Part shown: in pieces, positions 60,980 to 64,000 of the stretch | How the letters are laid out: every line of letters begins with the position of its first letter | Position numbering within the stretch: position 1 is the stretch's first letter | Assembly (NCBI RefSeq): GCF_900130125.1 | Contig: NZ_FQXY01000009.1 | Span: 124,001-188,000, forward strand | Direction of reading: 5' to 3' | Length of the DNA: 64,000 bases | DNA from: Bacteroides congonensis | Lineage (GTDB): Bacteria; Bacteroidota; Bacteroidia; Bacteroidales; Bacteroidaceae | Program-made: the position numbers and the translations under genes | Notes under the pieces: generated by a model | What the model was told of the DNA's origin: nothing | The model's input: only the letters and a program-made list of their open reading frames with translations | Database searches by the model: none

Positions 60980-63900
60980 TTAGAATCCAAATTTCAAACT
61001 AAATCCGTAAGTGCGACTGCTAGGCAACATAAAATAGTCGTAACCTTGACCGAACGTACCGGTTGAAGCAGTTAGTTCAGGATCATATGGAGCTTTGTTG
61101 TAAATCATCCATAAATTGGTTCCATATACAGAGATGTTCACGTTTTTCACCACATTACCAAACCATTTGTTAGGCAGCGTATAGCCTATGCTGGCTTCCT
61201 GCAAACGGATATTGGTAGCTGAATAAACATAATAGGAGTCTAAATCGTAGATTGTTCCATAATAATCTTGCGGCTTCATCTTTATATTACCCAGCATCAC
61301 GTAGCCTGCCTCCCGCGCATCTGCAGATGCTTTTGATACGCCGAAACGGTCAAGCGTAGCTTGAGTTTTAGAAATCACGTTGCCGCCGATTCTTGCGGTA
61401 AACATGACACTGGCATTGATGCCTTTGTAGTTGAATCCATGTCTCCAACCTAGATTCCATTTCGGATTGACTGTGCCAATCTTGAACGGTGTGGTGTTTT
61501 CTGTCGCTATGGTCTGTCCGGGAGTGTAAGGGATATAACCTTCATCGTTTTTCTCCACCCGGCGGTCGGCATACAAAGCACCCACTTCACCACCTTCACG
61601 AAGACGAAAACGACCGAGTTTGATATCACTCAAATCCATCAGTTCGCCACTGACAGGATTCTTCACGTCGGAAGCCAGTTTCTTTATCTTATTCTTGTTG
61701 GAAGTGGCGGTGAAAGTCGTATTGTAGTTAAAGTCACCGAATGTCTGGTCGTAACCTAGCGTCAATTCGATACCTCTATTCTGCACATTACCGGCTTGCA
61801 CATACATATATTTATATCCGCTGGTTCCCGGCATATCCGCTTTCAACAACTGGTTGTACGTGTTAGACTGATATATCGTAACCCCTAAAGTAACGGTGTT
61901 GTTAAACCATCTGGAGTCGATACCCAATTCGTAGGATCGGGTACGTTCTGCCTTCAAATCACTTAAAGGATAATATTCGAAAGGAGCTACTGTACCATTT
62001 TCCAGTTTATGGGTAATGGTTCCCGGTGTCAGACCCGTAAATGGAATAGGAGAGCCTACTTCGGTATAAGAACCTCTGATTTTGAAATAGCCTAATACCG
62101 GTTGTATGCTTTCACGAAGACTGTTCGGTAAAAGCTCGGTAACGATAGCCGAAAGACCCACCGACGGATAGAAAATCCATTCTTCTTTACTGTTCACCAG
62201 TTGCGACGGTTTGTCGGCACGGCCGGTCAGTGTGAGATACAAAGCCGAATTCCATGAAAGCTCTGCCGAAGCAAAAGCTGCGAAGTTTTGTGTACGCGAA
62301 TCGCCTCCTGTCTCATAAACACTGGCAACGGCTGAATTTACATTTCCATAAGTAAATTTATTGGGAACAAGCAATAAATCGCCGCCATAACCATGACCTT
62401 TTGTATCATATTCCTCGAAAGATGCGCCGGCATTGACCGTAGCGTGGTAAATTTGGGCAAATTGCTTGTCGAAGTTTACCATAATATCGGCATATTTCTG
62501 TTTATAGAACTCGTTGGAGTATCTATATCGGCCGTTGTCTCCCGCAAAGGTACTAATGGTGGAAGCGTAACGCTTGTCTTCCGATTCGGAATATGTATTA
62601 TCAATGCGGGCACGACCTGCGACATTCAAGTACTCCGTAATGTCATATTTCAGATTGGCATAGAGCATATAGCGGTCTTTTGCTTCAGGACGCAAGTTGC
62701 GATAAGCAATCCAATAAGGATTTTGCACGTCCATACCCATGCCTCCCGGTTGCCAGCTTTGTTTATTATACCCCAACTCATTGTTGTAGCGTTCAAAATA
62801 TTTTTCACTTTCAAAATTCATCCCTCTCGGATAGAGGTATGCCCCTACTATGGGATTAAAGTATGTACCGAAGGATATCATGTTGTTGTAGAACTCGCGC
62901 ACATAACTGGCGGATACATCCAAAGTCAGTTTATCCTTTAGAAATTTAGCCGTATTGCGGAATGTTACGTTATACCGATGATATTTGTTATTTTCTACCA
63001 TGCCGGTAGAGTTGACGGCTGATGCGGAGATATAGGTCTGGTTCTTTTCCGTCCCCATCGAGAGATTAAACGAATTGTTGAATGTAGCTCCGGTATTAAA
63101 AAAGTCTCTGGGTTCCCATGAAGATGGTTTTTCCATTTTATCGCCCCAAGAGAAGTAATCACCTGTCAGATTCCCATACGTATTTTGAAATTCCGGCATT
63201 ACAAAGGGATTTGCGAACTCGACAGAAGAAGATACATTCAGACGCATTGCACCTTCGGTGCCTTTCTTGGTGTTAATCAGGATAACGCCATTAGCGGCAT
63301 TGGCTCCATACAATGCGGCAGCCGACGGACCTGTCAATACGGATAGGCTTTCGATATCGTCCGGATTGAAGTTAGCGATACCTTCACCGGAAGTTGCTCC
63401 GCCGAAACCTGTACCATCTCCGGAACGATCTGCCTTATTTCCGATAGGAACACCATCTACTACATATAATACATTGTTTTGACCTGCAATAGATTTGTTA
63501 CCACGCATCACAACACGAGTACCACCACCTACACCGGATGCACTACGCTGTATATTTACACCGGCAACTTTACCATTCAGTGAGTTCATAAAGTTGGCAT
63601 CTTTGACTGCCGTCAAGTCGTCACCTTTCACTTGCTGAACGTTATAGCTCAGTGCTTTCTCAGAACGCTTGATACCCAAGGCAGTAACAACCACTTCATC
63701 CAGTGTTTGAGTATCTTCTCCCATTACTATTTTCAGAGGCTGTGCATTGGCCAGCGTGATTGCTTGGGAGGCATAACCAATATAGGATACTTCAAGTACA
63801 TCACCTTTTGCAGTCTGTATTTTGAAATTTCCATCCATATCAGTAATAGTACCATTTGAAGTTCCTTTTACTAAGACACTAACTCCGATCAACGGTTCAC

Positions 63901-64000
63901 CTTTTGCATCTGTTATAGTACCACTTGCGGCAATTGGTGTTTTTTTCTGTTGGTCTACTTTGATATTTTTAGCAGAAAGTACAATATGGTTATCAACTAT
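60980..64000 (-). CDS. SusC/RagA TonB-linked outer-membrane transporter, N terminus beyond the window
   Basis: The frame stays open to the right edge; the visible part is over 1000 residues. It includes the end of what looks like an STN domain (IVDNHIVLSAKNI), a carboxypeptidase-like domain (GTITDAKGEPLIGVSVLVKGT), the TonB-dependent plug (RGNKSIAGQNNVLYVVDGVPIG) and a barrel ending SSRTYGFSLKFGF. SusC proteins with STN domains signal to FecR anti-sigma factors, matching the sigma/FecR genes at 55035-56802. The apparent start near 63892 is only a TTG inside the frame. Confidence 0.94.
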   Translation of the reverse strand: MVDNHIVLSAKNIKVDQQKKTPIAASGTITDAKGEPLIGVSVLVKGTSNGTITDMDGNFKIQTAKGDVLEVSYIGYASQAITLANAQPLKIVMGEDTQTLDEVVVTALGIKRSEKALSYNVQQVKGDDLTAVKDANFMNSLNGKVAGVNIQRSASGVGGGTRVVMRGNKSIAGQNNVLYVVDGVPIGNKADRSGDGTGFGGATSGEGIANFNPDDIESLSVLTGPSAAALYGANAANGVILINTKKGTEGAMRLNVSSSVEFANPFVMPEFQNTYGNLTGDYFSWGDKMEKPSSWEPRDFFNTGATFNNSFNLSMGTEKNQTYISASAVNSTGMVENNKYHRYNVTFRNTAKFLKDKLTLDVSASYVREFYNNMISFGTYFNPIVGAYLYPRGMNFESEKYFERYNNELGYNKQSWQPGGMGMDVQNPYWIAYRNLRPEAKDRYMLYANLKYDITEYLNVAGRARIDNTYSESEDKRYASTISTFAGDNGRYRYSNEFYKQKYADIMVNFDKQFAQIYHATVNAGASFEEYDTKGHGYGGDLLLVPNKFTYGNVNSAVASVYETGGDSRTQNFAAFASAELSWNSALYLTLTGRADKPSQLVNSKEEWIFYPSVGLSAIVTELLPNSLRESIQPVLGYFKIRGSYTEVGSPIPFTGLTPGTITHKLENGTVAPFEYYPLSDLKAERTRSYELGIDSRWFNNTVTLGVTIYQSNTYNQLLKADMPGTSGYKYMYVQAGNVQNRGIELTLGYDQTFGDFNYNTTFTATSNKNKIKKLASDVKNPVSGELMDLSDIKLGRFRLREGGEVGALYADRRVEKNDEGYIPYTPGQTIATENTTPFKIGTVNPKWNLGWRHGFNYKGINASVMFTARIGGNVISKTQATLDRFGVSKASADAREAGYVMLGNIKMKPQDYYGTIYDLDSYYVYSATNIRLQEASIGYTLPNKWFGNVVKNVNISVYGTNLWMIYNKAPYDPELTASTGTFGQGYDYFMLPSSRTYGFSLKFGF

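Overview
The window is chromosomal DNA from a gut Bacteroides-type bacterium (order Bacteroidales). This rests on SusC/SusD pairs, FimB/Mfa2-type fimbriae, FecR/ECF sigma regulation, DUF1573, DUF3575, DUF3868, DUF4248 and smalltalk proteins, and on many promoters matching the Bacteroidetes -7 consensus TAnnTTTG instead of a sigma70 -10 box. No species is claimed.

Region 1 (1-6018) is housekeeping: the tail of a nitroreductase, then on the minus strand a likely rsmG - metallo-hydrolase - gcvP operon, a DUF3298-type lipoprotein and a small YecH-like protein. Region 2 (6144-12546) is a probable copper-handling cluster: a Cys-rich membrane peptide, a TonB-dependent receptor, a secreted HMA-domain protein, a CopA-type P-type ATPase and a convergent AraC regulator. 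Region 3 (12613-25484) is core: lipB, a PorV/PorQ-like barrel, a DUF1460 amidase, an OPT transporter, DUF1573 and DUF4923 proteins, engB, a sodium:solute symporter, recR, a GNAT enzyme, YqgE/AlgH, an aminotransferase, tRNA-Asp(GTC) and fabH. A striking four-copy 22-bp repeat lies between engB and the symporter.

Region 4 (25808-32783) is accessory and phage- or element-like. It holds an amidase, a 33-residue smalltalk protein, an HU-like protein, DUF4248, a DnaB-type helicase, a helix-turn-helix replication-type protein, a coiled-coil protein, and a tight operon of a GNAT-like protein, an IbrA-like PP-loop (DUF3440) protein and an IbrB-like ParB-fold protein. The last operon is the best candidate for an incompletely described biochemical system. 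Region 5 (33189-42709) is a six-gene Mfa/Fim-type fimbrial operon ending in a strong terminator, followed by two convergent paralogous helix-turn-helix regulators. A 12-bp inverted repeat with a -7 promoter motif inside sits upstream of the fimbrial genes.

Region 6 (45148-55646) has a UDP-glucuronate decarboxylase-type epimerase, a response regulator-histidine kinase hybrid, and a minus-strand run of ECF sigma, addA, radical SAM activase, TonB and addB with gaps of 2-30 bp. Region 7 (55807-64000) has a FecR anti-sigma factor divergent from the sigma gene, then a minus-strand glycan utilization locus: SusC with an apparent STN domain (cut by the window edge), SusD, a GH18 endo-glycosidase-like lipoprotein and a DUF1735/LamG lipoprotein. 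N-glycan chitobiose cleavage is a plausible but unproven substrate activity.

Starts were moved where promoter motifs, signal peptides, ATGA overlaps or paralogue alignment argue for it. All family calls come from reading motifs; no database search was run.
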